DNA of 40,365 bases from Fidelibacterota bacterium (GTDB lineage: Bacteria; Fidelibacterota; UBA8477; JABMPR01), in assembly GCA_021736185.1 (NCBI GenBank), contig JAIPGJ010000012.1, positions 1 to 40,365 of the forward strand, read 5' to 3'. The translations under genes were made by a program, and so were the position numbers. Position 1 is the first letter of the stretch, and every line of letters starts with the position of its first letter. The notes under the pieces are model-generated. The model had not been told where the DNA came from. It was given only the letters and a program-made list of their open reading frames with translations, and did no database searches. Positions 1 through 8,162 of this stretch are shown in pieces.

Positions 1-514
1 ACACGCGTATATCCAGATAGGTGCCAGACGCAAAGCCTGAATAGCCCGCTGCCACGGTTCTAACTGCTCCAGCGGCAATGGGATTTCTCAGGGCTGTATA
101 CTCAATCTCCGGTTCATTATCCAGGCCACCGTTATACAATGTGCGTAAATATTCATCTGTACCATCGGCACGGATGGCCCAATCGGGGAAACCATCCAGG
201 TTGACATCCAGGGCAGCGAACCAGGTTCCCCTATCCAGCTTACCCCTCTTGAGTGGGCTACCCTGGAGCATGATACGGATAAAGAGATTGGATTGGTTTG
301 AGTAGAAATACGAGTCATGGCCATACTGGTCCGGGATGATATCCAGACCATCTTTCGATTGATCATTGGCATCCTGAAGTGAATTCCAATTTGCATTGAT
401 CATGGGAATCCAGTCAGCGTTGGCCGGCCAGGTTTGGGCCAGCAGCTCTTGCGCTGGTGTCAAAGTATAGAGCAGAATCAAAAGGCATGATAGCCGTCTA
501 TATCGGAGTAGCAT
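1..514 (-). CDS. Secreted protein of unknown function, 5' part only (runs off left edge)
   Basis: This frame is open from an ATG at 514 down to the window edge (171 complete codons), so the ORF track omits it and lists a shadow frame instead. The start is preceded by a purine-rich GGGAGTAGG about 8 nt upstream. Residues 1-28 look like a signal peptide: basic MLLRYRRL, a hydrophobic LLILLYTL core, and a possible cleavage near LLAQ. The mature part begins TWPANADWIPM and contains DVNLDGFPDW, an Asp-rich calcium-loop-like motif common in secreted repeat proteins. I do not recognise a family. It is divergent from the glucan locus, with about 800 bp between them, so it need not belong to that pathway. 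I am confident that it is coding because the amino-acid composition is natural and there are no stops; the function is unknown. Confidence 0.7.
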   Translation of the reverse strand, partial: MLLRYRRLSCLLILLYTLTPAQELLAQTWPANADWIPMINANWNSLQDANDQSKDGLDIIPDQYGHDSYFYSNQSNLFIRIMLQGSPLKRGKLDRGTWFAALDVNLDGFPDWAIRADGTDEYLRTLYNGGLDNEPEIEYTALRNPIAAGAVRTVAAGYSGFASGTYLDIRV

Positions 515-1104
515 CTGAGTTTCCTACTCCCTTCCCAAGCATGAATGAATCAATTGAAATCCAAGAAGTCCGGAAAAATCGACGTGAATGGGGTCAAGGC
601 TTGTGTGAAAAAAAGTTTGTAGTCATTGGAGGTAGCCATTGAGAGGGCAATACCTGGATTGCGGGAAAAGCTAGAAATATTCCATTTCCATTGCATGTTA
701 AATCATTTCCCGGTGTCAACCGTTGGCGATTGATGAACTCCAATTCGCCAGGAGTATCAGTTAGAAATGAACCAAGTCGACCTGTAACTTTGCTTAGCAT
801 TTAATGTAGGTCATAGCTAAATAAATTAGTAGACAATAATTGTGTCTGAGCCTTCCGCAATCATTGCCAATAGCTATGAATTAATAACCAAAATGACCTT
901 CTTCCCTGCCAGTTGAGATGCGTTTTTCTTGATTGAACAACTACTCGAGGCAACAAGACGTAATATTCCACCTGCACATATAATACCTTTCCTGAGATGT
1001 CCCTGTTTTGAGCATTTAATCAGGTTACTCTCCTGAATTCAGTCTATTCTCTTTTTACTCAAGAGATTTTTCATGCTGAATACTCGCTCTTTTTCACAAA
1101 CGTT

Positions 1105-1124
1105 TTTTCTTGACATCAAGAAAA
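1105..1124. promoter_or_regulatory. Second inverted repeat overlapping the -35 element
   Basis: This perfect inverted repeat has arms TTTTCTTGA and TCAAGAAAA and a 2-bp centre. It spans the -35 hexamer. A further overlapping symmetry, AAGAAA-ACA-TTTCTT (1118-1132), fills the spacer. It could be a binding site for a second regulator or simply AT-rich symmetry. It is unlike the neighbouring TTCG/CGAA palindrome in arm sequence and spacing. Confidence 0.45.
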
Positions 1125-1137
1125 CATTTCTTATACT
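1110..1137 (+). promoter_or_regulatory. Sigma70-type promoter of the glucan-utilisation operon
   Basis: A perfect -35 hexamer TTGACA (1110-1115) is followed by a 16-bp spacer and the -10 hexamer TATACT (1132-1137, five of six consensus bases). Transcription would start near 1144 and give a ~165-nt leader before the first gene. It is the only strong promoter seen ahead of the plus-strand operon. Both hexamers are overlapped by inverted repeats, so strong repression is expected. Confidence 0.7.
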
Positions 1138-1158
1138 TTGTTCGGACATCGAACAAAG
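1136..1158. promoter_or_regulatory. Palindromic operator overlapping -10 and start site (probable ROK regulator site)
   Basis: This is a perfect inverted repeat with 9-bp arms, CTTTGTTCG and CGAACAAAG, around a 5-bp centre GACAT. It covers the end of the -10 element and the predicted transcription start, a classic position for a repressor. The TTTGTT...AACAAA layout resembles known ROK-family operators such as those of Bacillus XylR. A ROK regulator is the third gene of the operon (5988-7262). The palindrome is seen directly; the assignment to that regulator is inference. Confidence 0.65.
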
Positions 1159-1309
1159 TTATTATCTGTACCCGATCATTTGAAATTAATTGCATGTTTT
1201 TTTGACAATAGTCGACATTACTAAGTTGGGATCATTTCTCCCCTTTCAGTAAAGATCTATTGCCATCACGCTTAAATATTACAGTTCTTTAACATATGAG
1301 GAGGTTCCA

Positions 1310-4300
1310 ATGAGGACAAAACTTCGCAGACTTTTTATAAAAGCGCTTAGTTTTTTATCGATTGTTTTAACGTGGATTGTCTGCATGTCGTCTGTGACTC
1401 ATGCAGCTGATCATGTATCAACTGTTGCTGTTGTCTCCGACAGCGATGGACAAAGAATTCAAGTTGACGGGAAAGATTTCATGATCAATGGGATGAATTG
1501 GGACTATTTCCCAATTGGTACCAACTATTCCTATTCGCTTTGGAATCAAAGTGACGAGATTATTAAAACGGCGCTGGATCGCGAAATGTCTCTTTTACAG
1601 GGTATGGGTGTAAATACCATCCGCATGTATTCTGGGGTGCCTCCGCGTTGGGTGAAATATATCTATGAACAGTTCGGCATATTCACAGTCCTGAACCATT
1701 CTTTTGGACGTTATGGATTCACTGTTAACGGTGTTTGGGTTCCCAATGTTGACTACGGAGATCCAGTCTTCCAAAAAGCTCTTTTAAAAGAAGTGATGAC
1801 CGAGGTTAATGACTTCAAAGATGTTCCCGGTGTGCTCATGTGGTTACTGGGTAATGAAAATAATTATGGTCTGTTCTGGGAAGGTGCGGAAACAGAAGAT
1901 ATTCCTGAGGGTGAAACCGTTCAAACCGTCCGAGCCCACCATATGTACTCATTATTCAATGACGCTATCAATGCTATCCACAAAGTGGACAACAGGCGAC
2001 CCGTTGCCATTTGTAATGGCGATCTATTATTTGTAGACATCATTGCTGAAGAGATTGAAAATCTTGATATACTCGGCAGCAATGTGTACCGCGGTATTTC
2101 ATTTACCGATTTTTTTGAGGTGGCGGAGGAGAAACTTGATGTACCTGTCTTATTTACTGAGTTTGGTGCTGATGCCTTCAATGCCAGGGAAATGCGTGAA
2201 GACCAGGAAAATCAAGCCAAATACCTCCTGGGAAACTGGCAGGAAATTTATGAACAGTCCGCAGGCAATGGGCTGATTGGGAACTGCATCGGTGGTATGA
2301 CTTTTCAGTTCAGTGATGGCTGGTGGAAATATCTACAGACAAGCAACCTGGATGTTCATGATATCAATGCCTCCTGGGCAAATGGTGGCTATCCGGCAGA
2401 CCTGGTTCCTGGTGAAAATAATATGAATGAGGAATGGTTTGGAATCTGCGCCAAAGGACCCACTGATATCGAAGGTCTTTATCAATTGTATCCACGAGCT
2501 GCATATTATGCGCTGAAAGAAGTCCATGCCCTGAATCCTTATGCCCCTGGTGTAGACCTGGAAAAAATCAGAGCACATTTTGTGAGCATCTCCCCCATGT
2601 CAGCTATCCTCATGGCACGTGGAGATAAAGCAGCCCTGGCCTCAGAGGCTGGCAGCCTGGGTCGCATCAAAGGTTTGAGAATCGAAATGGAGACCTACCA
2701 TACCGGCGGAAAGTTCACCACCACACCTGACGATCCAGTCCAGGGCAGCACTGATTTACCCATATCCAAGGGTTTCGATCATATGCAATCCTACTACCTG
2801 TCCGTGGAAGCAACTCCCTCGCCTAATGTAACTGGTGCCGTCACATTTAATGTTTTGGGACATGTTGCCCAAACCCTCATTGATGAGATTTATTACGAAA
2901 AACGTGGTCGGCCACAATCAGTTGTCACCGATGATGGTTCCGTTTCCATGGAAGGTCTTGATCGCGTCCGTGTTTACAATGCCTCCCTATCCTGGGATGA
3001 TAATTTCTTCAGACTTGAAGGATTTTTCCGAACCGGTCATTATCATTGGGGTTATGAAGGCGATTTCTTTGGTCTCTATCGAGAAGCGAACTACGGTCCA
3101 AACATGGACACCTATGATGGAAATGCTCCTCTGGGTATAGAAATTGAAGGCAAGAAAATACTGAGTGGTTTCAAACTGGCCTTTGGACCCGAACTCTGGT
3201 GGGGTGCCAACCCGGCTTATCTAATTAAATATTCTCGATCCATTGGTCCCTTCCTTTTAACGGCTGTGTATCAAGATGATTTAGACAGACAAGCGCCAGC
3301 CATATCCTCCTTTGCTGTACCGCTACCCCCTACGAAAAAGGGAACCCTCCATTTAAAAACAAATTTAGCTGGACTGGGTGTTGAACTTGGCAGTATCTGG
3401 TCAGGTGCAACCAAGGTCGACGAGACCTTTCAGATTGTTGAAGGTACTACAGGAAATTATGAAGTCTTTCAAGATACGGTAAGAGCTGCTGATGCCTGGG
3501 GCGGTAAATTTAAACTCACCTATTCCCGGGGAAGATTGAATTGGTATATACAGGGCGCCTCAATGGGCATTGTTGCCGATGGTGGTCCCACGGCTACCCA
3601 GACTTTTGCAGGCTGGCGCTTAAAAGACAGTGGCAGTGGTAACCAGAATAATATTATCTCTGGTTTCACCATTCAGACAGGTAACCTGCAGATCGCCCCC
3701 AATTTTCTATGGCAAAAACCACTCATTGGACCGATTCCAATCGATGTTCAACAGCCTGGTCGACCGAGAAATGTCATTTCAGACCCCTTTGCCGTTCGCG
3801 GGAATCGCGAAACCACTGCCTACGAGCTGCTACTTACCTATGACCCCACGCCAGCAACCTGGTTCTATGAGTGGAACAATGATATGGCCGAAGATGCTCG
3901 TTTTGCTGCCAGTCTGGATTATGTCTACCGCCAGCACCCCACCACTCAGGATGCAGCAATTGGAATTCTGGCTGATGGTCGAACCACTTTTGCCTTCCCA
4001 GGCGCTCCTCCAGCACGTGATCTCTGGGAATTAAATGGTCGTATCGCTTCAAAATTGAATTCTAATTTTGGCCTGATTATGAATTTCTACCAGGGCATTG
4101 CAGAAGCAAATGGCAGTGATACCCTCTTGGTAGAACGTTTTGGTGGTGATCTCAGAGTGATCAGGGGTTCATCAAAACTCATGGCTATGGCCAAAGTAAA
4201 TGATTGGGGACCCTATGATTATCATCGTGATTATAATCTGACCTATCCCCTGCAACTTGTACTTGATCTATCCACTACTGTGGGTAAGGCAGGATGGTGG

Positions 4301-4489
4301 GATCTCCCCCAGACACGTCTCGGGGTGAGCTATACCTACAGGACCCTGGATTCACATTCACCCCGGTACTGTCCAGAGATGATCCTTAATGATCTCAATG
4401 AAATGGAATGTAATCCAGATGCTGTTGGTGCTGATGATGGTAATGAGTGGCAAATCATGACATACATGCACTTGAACATAGGACTATAG
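1310..4489 (+). CDS. Secreted clan GH-A glycosidase domain fused to a C-terminal outer-membrane beta-barrel-like domain
   Basis: The 1059-aa product starts after a strong AGGAGG Shine-Dalgarno. Residues 1-33 form a signal peptide with a THAA-type cleavage site. Residues ~45-430 look like a (beta/alpha)8 hydrolase of the GH2-C/GH5/GH72 type. They contain GVNTIRMY near 101, the acid/base motif GNEN (Glu183) and the nucleophile motif FTEFGAD (Glu284), so both catalytic glutamates are present. From about residue 450 to the end the sequence changes to alternating polar and hydrophobic strands rich in Tyr, Trp, Phe and Gly, with short turns (for example FFRLEGFFRTGHYHW). It ends in an amphipathic strand, YMHLNIGL, like an outer-membrane barrel. 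A soluble glycosidase of this type normally has 400-600 residues. The inferred role is to cut or remodel beta-glucan at the cell surface, or in the periplasm, next to a pore. The next gene begins immediately downstream. The exact GH family is uncertain; beta-1,3-glucanosyltransferase or glucosidase activity is possible. Confidence 0.7.
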   Translation: MRTKLRRLFIKALSFLSIVLTWIVCMSSVTHAADHVSTVAVVSDSDGQRIQVDGKDFMINGMNWDYFPIGTNYSYSLWNQSDEIIKTALDREMSLLQGMGVNTIRMYSGVPPRWVKYIYEQFGIFTVLNHSFGRYGFTVNGVWVPNVDYGDPVFQKALLKEVMTEVNDFKDVPGVLMWLLGNENNYGLFWEGAETEDIPEGETVQTVRAHHMYSLFNDAINAIHKVDNRRPVAICNGDLLFVDIIAEEIENLDILGSNVYRGISFTDFFEVAEEKLDVPVLFTEFGADAFNAREMREDQENQAKYLLGNWQEIYEQSAGNGLIGNCIGGMTFQFSDGWWKYLQTSNLDVHDINASWANGGYPADLVPGENNMNEEWFGICAKGPTDIEGLYQLYPRAAYYALKEVHALNPYAPGVDLEKIRAHFVSISPMSAILMARGDKAALASEAGSLGRIKGLRIEMETYHTGGKFTTTPDDPVQGSTDLPISKGFDHMQSYYLSVEATPSPNVTGAVTFNVLGHVAQTLIDEIYYEKRGRPQSVVTDDGSVSMEGLDRVRVYNASLSWDDNFFRLEGFFRTGHYHWGYEGDFFGLYREANYGPNMDTYDGNAPLGIEIEGKKILSGFKLAFGPELWWGANPAYLIKYSRSIGPFLLTAVYQDDLDRQAPAISSFAVPLPPTKKGTLHLKTNLAGLGVELGSIWSGATKVDETFQIVEGTTGNYEVFQDTVRAADAWGGKFKLTYSRGRLNWYIQGASMGIVADGGPTATQTFAGWRLKDSGSGNQNNIISGFTIQTGNLQIAPNFLWQKPLIGPIPIDVQQPGRPRNVISDPFAVRGNRETTAYELLLTYDPTPATWFYEWNNDMAEDARFAASLDYVYRQHPTTQDAAIGILADGRTTFAFPGAPPARDLWELNGRIASKLNSNFGLIMNFYQGIAEANGSDTLLVERFGGDLRVIRGSSKLMAMAKVNDWGPYDYHRDYNLTYPLQLVLDLSTTVGKAGWWDLPQTRLGVSYTYRTLDSHSPRYCPEMILNDLNEMECNPDAVGADDGNEWQIMTYMHLNIGL

Positions 4490-4558
4490 ATCATGATTTT
4501 AAAAAATATTCACCAAATATCTGCACAGTCAACCCTTAATGGGGCAGGAGATTTTAGA

Positions 4559-5965
4559 ATGAATAGAAAAAATAAATCCTATCTGTTTGCCATCATGATA
4601 TTGGTGGTTTTAGGCGGGTTATTTTCATGCGAGAGGGAAACGGGCATTTTAGGGCCAGCTCCCTTCCCTACAGATGCCGAAGTTTTTATTGATGGTTTTG
4701 GTCCAAGTGTGGAACCGCAGTCCTTCTTAGGGACTAAATTGGATGCCTTGCAGATAGATGAATCAGAGGCATATAGTGGTACTCAATCCATCATAATAAC
4801 TATCCCGGGACCAGGTGATCTTTCAGGTTCGACTTGGTCTGGTGGAGCTCTGGTAGCTGGCATAGCCCGTGACTTAACGGGTTACAATGCACTCACCTTT
4901 TGGGCCAAAGCAAACAAGTCACTCACCTTAAATTCCGTGGGACTTGGAAACGATAATGAAGCCCCAAATCCTTATGTTGTTGAACGCGTGAATGTGCCTT
5001 TGACAAGCTCCTGGACAAAGTACGTAATCCCAATCCCCCTGCCGGCAAAGCTGCCACAAGAGCAGGGATTATTCTATTACTCTGAGGGTCAGGAAAATGG
5101 TGAAGGAGCAACGATCTGGTTGGATGAGATTCAGTTTGAGTCCCTGGGAACCATCGCGCACCCCGCTATCAGCTTTGCGTCCACAAGTGCAACTGCATAC
5201 CAGGGCTCTACCGTATCAGTTCCTTCAGTTACCATAAGCTATGATGTTGATGGAACAAATGTAGACGTGGTGGCCTCATCAAATTACCTCAGCTTCAGCT
5301 CATCTGACACAAGTATAGTAACCATCAATGCAGATGGTACCATGACTGCCAATAATCCAGGAAGTGCTACAATAACCGCAACACTGGGTGACAATAGTGC
5401 CACAGGTTCCATCACAGTGAATGTTGATTATGCCCCAGTCTCTCCTGCTGCGGATCCTACCCATGATGCAGCTGATGTGATGGCTTTATTCAGCGATACC
5501 TACACCAGCGTTACTCCCAATATGAACTGGTACACCTATTGGACATGGTCAACAGCAGAGGTGAACGAATTTGATATCGATGGAAATGAGATGATGATTT
5601 TCAGCAAGTTAAATTTTGCAGGAGTAGAGTTCGCCGACGAGCAAATTGATGCTTCGGCTATGACCCATTTCCACATGGATATCTGGACCCCAAACTATAT
5701 TACCGCTTCATCTAGATTTATTATTAAGCTCGTTGATTTTGGCGCAAATGGTGCCTACGGCGGTGGTGATGATACAGAGCATGCTCTGACCTTAAGTACC
5801 ACCACTACCCCGGCCTTGTCCTCGAATTCCTGGGTCAGTATTGATGTTCCAATGACTGCCTTTACTGGAGCAACAGCGCAATCCCATCTTGCTCAGTTGG
5901 TTCTTGAGTGTACTGGTGGAGCGCTTACAACCATTTTTGTTGATAACGTCTATCTGTACAGATAA
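4559..5965 (+). CDS. Surface-type glucan-binding lipoprotein with Big2 domain
   Basis: The ORF track opens at 4493. The ATG at 4559 is better because it has GCAGGAG 8 nt upstream and starts a proper lipoprotein signal peptide (MNRKNKSYLF..., lipobox LFSC with Cys24). The mature 445 residues hold three parts. The first is a beta-sandwich, CBM-like module (~35-190, with FWAKANKS and a terminal WLDEIQFES strand). The second is a bacterial Ig-like Big2 domain (~200-290, typical DTSIVTINADGTMTA...GSATITAT). The third is a C-terminal module (~305-468, DVMALFSDTYTSV to FVDNVYLYR), which is clearly homologous to modules in the protein at 18358-20196. No catalytic domain is seen. It is probably a surface or periplasmic laminarin-binding protein that does the job SusD/SGBP lipoproteins do in Bacteroidetes loci. 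The ligand is inferred from context. Confidence 0.72.
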   Translation: MNRKNKSYLFAIMILVVLGGLFSCERETGILGPAPFPTDAEVFIDGFGPSVEPQSFLGTKLDALQIDESEAYSGTQSIIITIPGPGDLSGSTWSGGALVAGIARDLTGYNALTFWAKANKSLTLNSVGLGNDNEAPNPYVVERVNVPLTSSWTKYVIPIPLPAKLPQEQGLFYYSEGQENGEGATIWLDEIQFESLGTIAHPAISFASTSATAYQGSTVSVPSVTISYDVDGTNVDVVASSNYLSFSSSDTSIVTINADGTMTANNPGSATITATLGDNSATGSITVNVDYAPVSPAADPTHDAADVMALFSDTYTSVTPNMNWYTYWTWSTAEVNEFDIDGNEMMIFSKLNFAGVEFADEQIDASAMTHFHMDIWTPNYITASSRFIIKLVDFGANGAYGGGDDTEHALTLSTTTTPALSSNSWVSIDVPMTAFTGATAQSHLAQLVLECTGGALTTIFVDNVYLYR

Positions 5966-5987
5966 GAGGAATTGGATTCAGTAAGCC

Positions 5988-7262
5988 ATGATAGATTCAA
6001 AACACCGCAAAGGACTCGATTCCAATCATGGCTATAGCCAGTCTGACTCTCTCGGTCGACATGTCGTCGACCGATGGGAGTCCAAACCGTTGGCAGATTC
6101 TGTTTTACACCTCATCTGGCGGAAGCATCAGATTTCCCGTGCAGAAATTGCTCGGGAAATTGGTCTCTCTCGTTCCACAGTAACTGAAGTTGTGAAAGAG
6201 CTGCTCCTTTCCGGGTTTGTTAAGGAGGTAGGTAGCGGGGTTTCCAGTGGGGGTCGCAAGCCCATTGTTCTGGAATTTCAGAATGAAGCCAGGATCATTT
6301 TTGGTATCGATATTGGGGCCACCCACGTTGCTGCAACTCTCACTGATCTAAGTGGACAAATTCTGGCTTATGAGAAATATAACTATTTGGTGAGATCAGA
6401 TCCAAAAGGAACCCGTGATCTGGTATTTCAACTCTGCGATGGTATGCTCGATAAGATAAAAAATGGAATGAAACGCCTCCTGTGCATCGGGGTTGCTCTC
6501 CCCAGTCCAGTAGATCCCGATCACCCTGAATGGCTATCAGAAGTTGTTATTCCCGCCTGGCGTGGTCGAAGCGAAATAGATCTCCTCCACCGTCACTACA
6601 ATGTTCCTGTTTACGTTGACAATGATGCTAATCTCGGTGCCCTGGCAGAACATCGTTGGGGAGCTGGTCGTGGGGTGAAGGATCTGACCTATGTAAAACT
6701 GGGTTATGGTGTCGGAGCAGGATTTATCCTCAATGGAGAGATTTATCGAGGGGGTTCTGGGATAGCCGGTGAAATGGGTCATATCCCTATTAAAACTGAT
6801 GGTATTAAGTGTGTTTGCGGACTTAAAGGCTGTCTGGTGACTCTGGTTGGTGGCCTGGCAATGGAAAAACGGGTCAAAAAGCTGCTATCTAAATTCCCTC
6901 ATAGTTCTCTGGCGAAAGTGGAGCCAACACTTCAGAATATAGAACTGGCCGCAAGTCATAATGATGAGTTAGCACTCCAGCTTTTCAAAGAAACAGCTGA
7001 TTATATGAGTATCGCAATTACCGGCTGGATCAATATGATGAATCCTAGCCGAGTCATTATTGGGGGCGCACGTAAGGAACTTCAGCGACAGATTTTAAAG
7101 CCTATCCAGGTCAAAATCCGGGAATGCTCCATTGTGGGTTCTGTTGCCAGTACAGAGATCAGAACAGGGTCTCTGGGAGAGCAAGCTGAAAGCATTGGGG
7201 CTGCAACACTCGCTCTGGAGGAAGTTTTCTCTGAACCAGGCTTCTATATGAGTAAATCTTAA
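5988..7262 (+). CDS. ROK-family transcriptional regulator (NagC/XylR type)
   Basis: The 424-aa protein has the usual ROK repressor layout. A winged helix-turn-helix at ~35-85 contains ISRAEIAREIGLSRSTVTEVV. An ASKHA sugar-binding domain begins at ~103 with FGIDIGATHVAATLTD. The ROK signature GAGFILNGEIYRGGSG...GEMGHI and the zinc motif CVCGLKGC (Cys275, 277, 282) follow. Members repress or activate sugar genes and respond to a sugar bound in the ASKHA domain; here a glucose or gluco-oligosaccharide ligand is inferred. It lies inside the operon, 22 bp after the binding lipoprotein, and probably acts on the palindrome at 1136-1158, making the locus autoregulated. The ribosome binding site is weak, which may keep levels low. 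The ~30 residues before the HTH are an unexplained extension, and their coding DNA contains a second palindrome. Confidence 0.9.
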   Translation: MIDSKHRKGLDSNHGYSQSDSLGRHVVDRWESKPLADSVLHLIWRKHQISRAEIAREIGLSRSTVTEVVKELLLSGFVKEVGSGVSSGGRKPIVLEFQNEARIIFGIDIGATHVAATLTDLSGQILAYEKYNYLVRSDPKGTRDLVFQLCDGMLDKIKNGMKRLLCIGVALPSPVDPDHPEWLSEVVIPAWRGRSEIDLLHRHYNVPVYVDNDANLGALAEHRWGAGRGVKDLTYVKLGYGVGAGFILNGEIYRGGSGIAGEMGHIPIKTDGIKCVCGLKGCLVTLVGGLAMEKRVKKLLSKFPHSSLAKVEPTLQNIELAASHNDELALQLFKETADYMSIAITGWINMMNPSRVIIGGARKELQRQILKPIQVKIRECSIVGSVASTEIRTGSLGEQAESIGAATLALEEVFSEPGFYMSKS

Positions 7263-7278
7263 ATCACAGGAATGTTTC

Positions 7279-8106
7279 ATGTCGACAAGATCTAATATCA
7301 TCCTGACACCCATACTGCTTTTGTCGTTGCTTCTTTTTATTCAGTGCAGCAACAATTCTGAGCCCATAGAAAAAGAGTGGCAGATTATCTGGCAAGATGA
7401 ATTTGACGGCCCTCAGGGACAATCACCAGATTCCACGCGTTGGGTATATGACACCTGGGGCAATGAATCAGGCTGGGGCAATAATCAGTTAGAATATGAT
7501 ACTGATAGACCTGAGAATGTGTCTTTGGATGGTGAGGGTCATCTGGCCATCGTTGCCCGCGAAGAATCTTATGGTGGATTAAACTTCACTTCTGCCAGAA
7601 TAACAACTCAGGGTCTTTTCGAGTTGACCTATGGCCGTTTTGAAGCCAGAATTTATCTACCGTGGGGACAGGGCTTATGGCCAGCATTCTGGTTATTGGG
7701 AGATGATTTTAACACGGCAGGTTGGCCCTATTGCGGGGAGATCGATATCATGGAGTATCGTGGCCAGGAGCCGCGGACTATTCATGGAACTATTCATGGT
7801 CCGGGTTATTCAGGCGCACAGGGAGTCGGGACCTCCTACACCCTGACAAATGCGCGATTTGATACAGATTTTCATACCTTCTCTATTGAATGGAATCTGG
7901 AAAACATCAGTTGGTTTGTTGATGGCGAGCTATATCAGACTATCACTAGCAACGATGTCCCTGGCGATTGGGTCTATGATCACCCCTTCTTTATCATTTT
8001 AAATCTGGCAGTAGGCGGCAATTATGTCGGTCCGCCTAATGAGAATACCATTTTTCCTCAAACCATGCTCGTAGACTACGTCCGAGTCTATCAGGAAGTC
8101 GAGTAG
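7279..8106 (+). CDS. GH16 endo-beta-1,3-glucanase (laminarinase) lipoprotein
   Basis: The 275-aa enzyme has an N-terminal lipoprotein signal (hydrophobic ILLLSLLLF, Cys23 followed by SNN). A single GH16 jelly-roll domain follows from about residue 33 to the end. The catalytic motif GEIDIMEY gives Glu154 (nucleophile), Asp156 and Glu159 (acid/base). The extra Met in ExDxME is the form typical of laminarinases rather than lichenases. Family-typical segments RWVYDTWGNESGWGNNQLEYDT and GLWPAFWLLG are also present. It would cut internal beta-1,3 bonds of laminarin outside the cytoplasm while lipid-anchored. It starts 16 bp after the ROK gene with an AGGA Shine-Dalgarno. No accessory binding domain is attached; binding modules are encoded on separate proteins in this locus. 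Confidence 0.93.
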   Translation: MSTRSNIILTPILLLSLLLFIQCSNNSEPIEKEWQIIWQDEFDGPQGQSPDSTRWVYDTWGNESGWGNNQLEYDTDRPENVSLDGEGHLAIVAREESYGGLNFTSARITTQGLFELTYGRFEARIYLPWGQGLWPAFWLLGDDFNTAGWPYCGEIDIMEYRGQEPRTIHGTIHGPGYSGAQGVGTSYTLTNARFDTDFHTFSIEWNLENISWFVDGELYQTITSNDVPGDWVYDHPFFIILNLAVGGNYVGPPNENTIFPQTMLVDYVRVYQEVE

Positions 8107-8162
8107 ACTTTGCTTACCGTCCCGTGTAGAAAATCTTTGCTTCAACTAGCGAAAAAGGAACT

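Larger units (their letters stand above)
515..1309. other. Long intergenic region upstream of glucan locus
   Basis: About 795 bp separate two divergent genes. The short ORFs in the track here (457-642, 594-800) lack ribosome binding sites and recognisable protein character. The only clear structure is the promoter and inverted-repeat cluster at 1105-1158, annotated separately. The remaining AT-rich sequence, including the ~150 bp leader between the promoter and the first gene, shows no strong hairpin or riboswitch that I can identify. Confidence 0.6.

Noticed and set aside
88-396. Minus-strand ORF of 102 aa in the track
   Set aside because: It is a shadow frame of the edge-truncated secreted protein, which has natural composition and a signal peptide in the neighbouring frame.
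457-800. Short ORFs 457-642 (+) and 594-800 (-) as small genes
   Set aside because: No ribosome binding site, odd composition, and 457-642 partly overlaps the signal-peptide end of the real minus-strand gene.
1202-1225. Second promoter starting with TTGACA at 1202
   Set aside because: No acceptable -10 hexamer lies 15-19 bp downstream.
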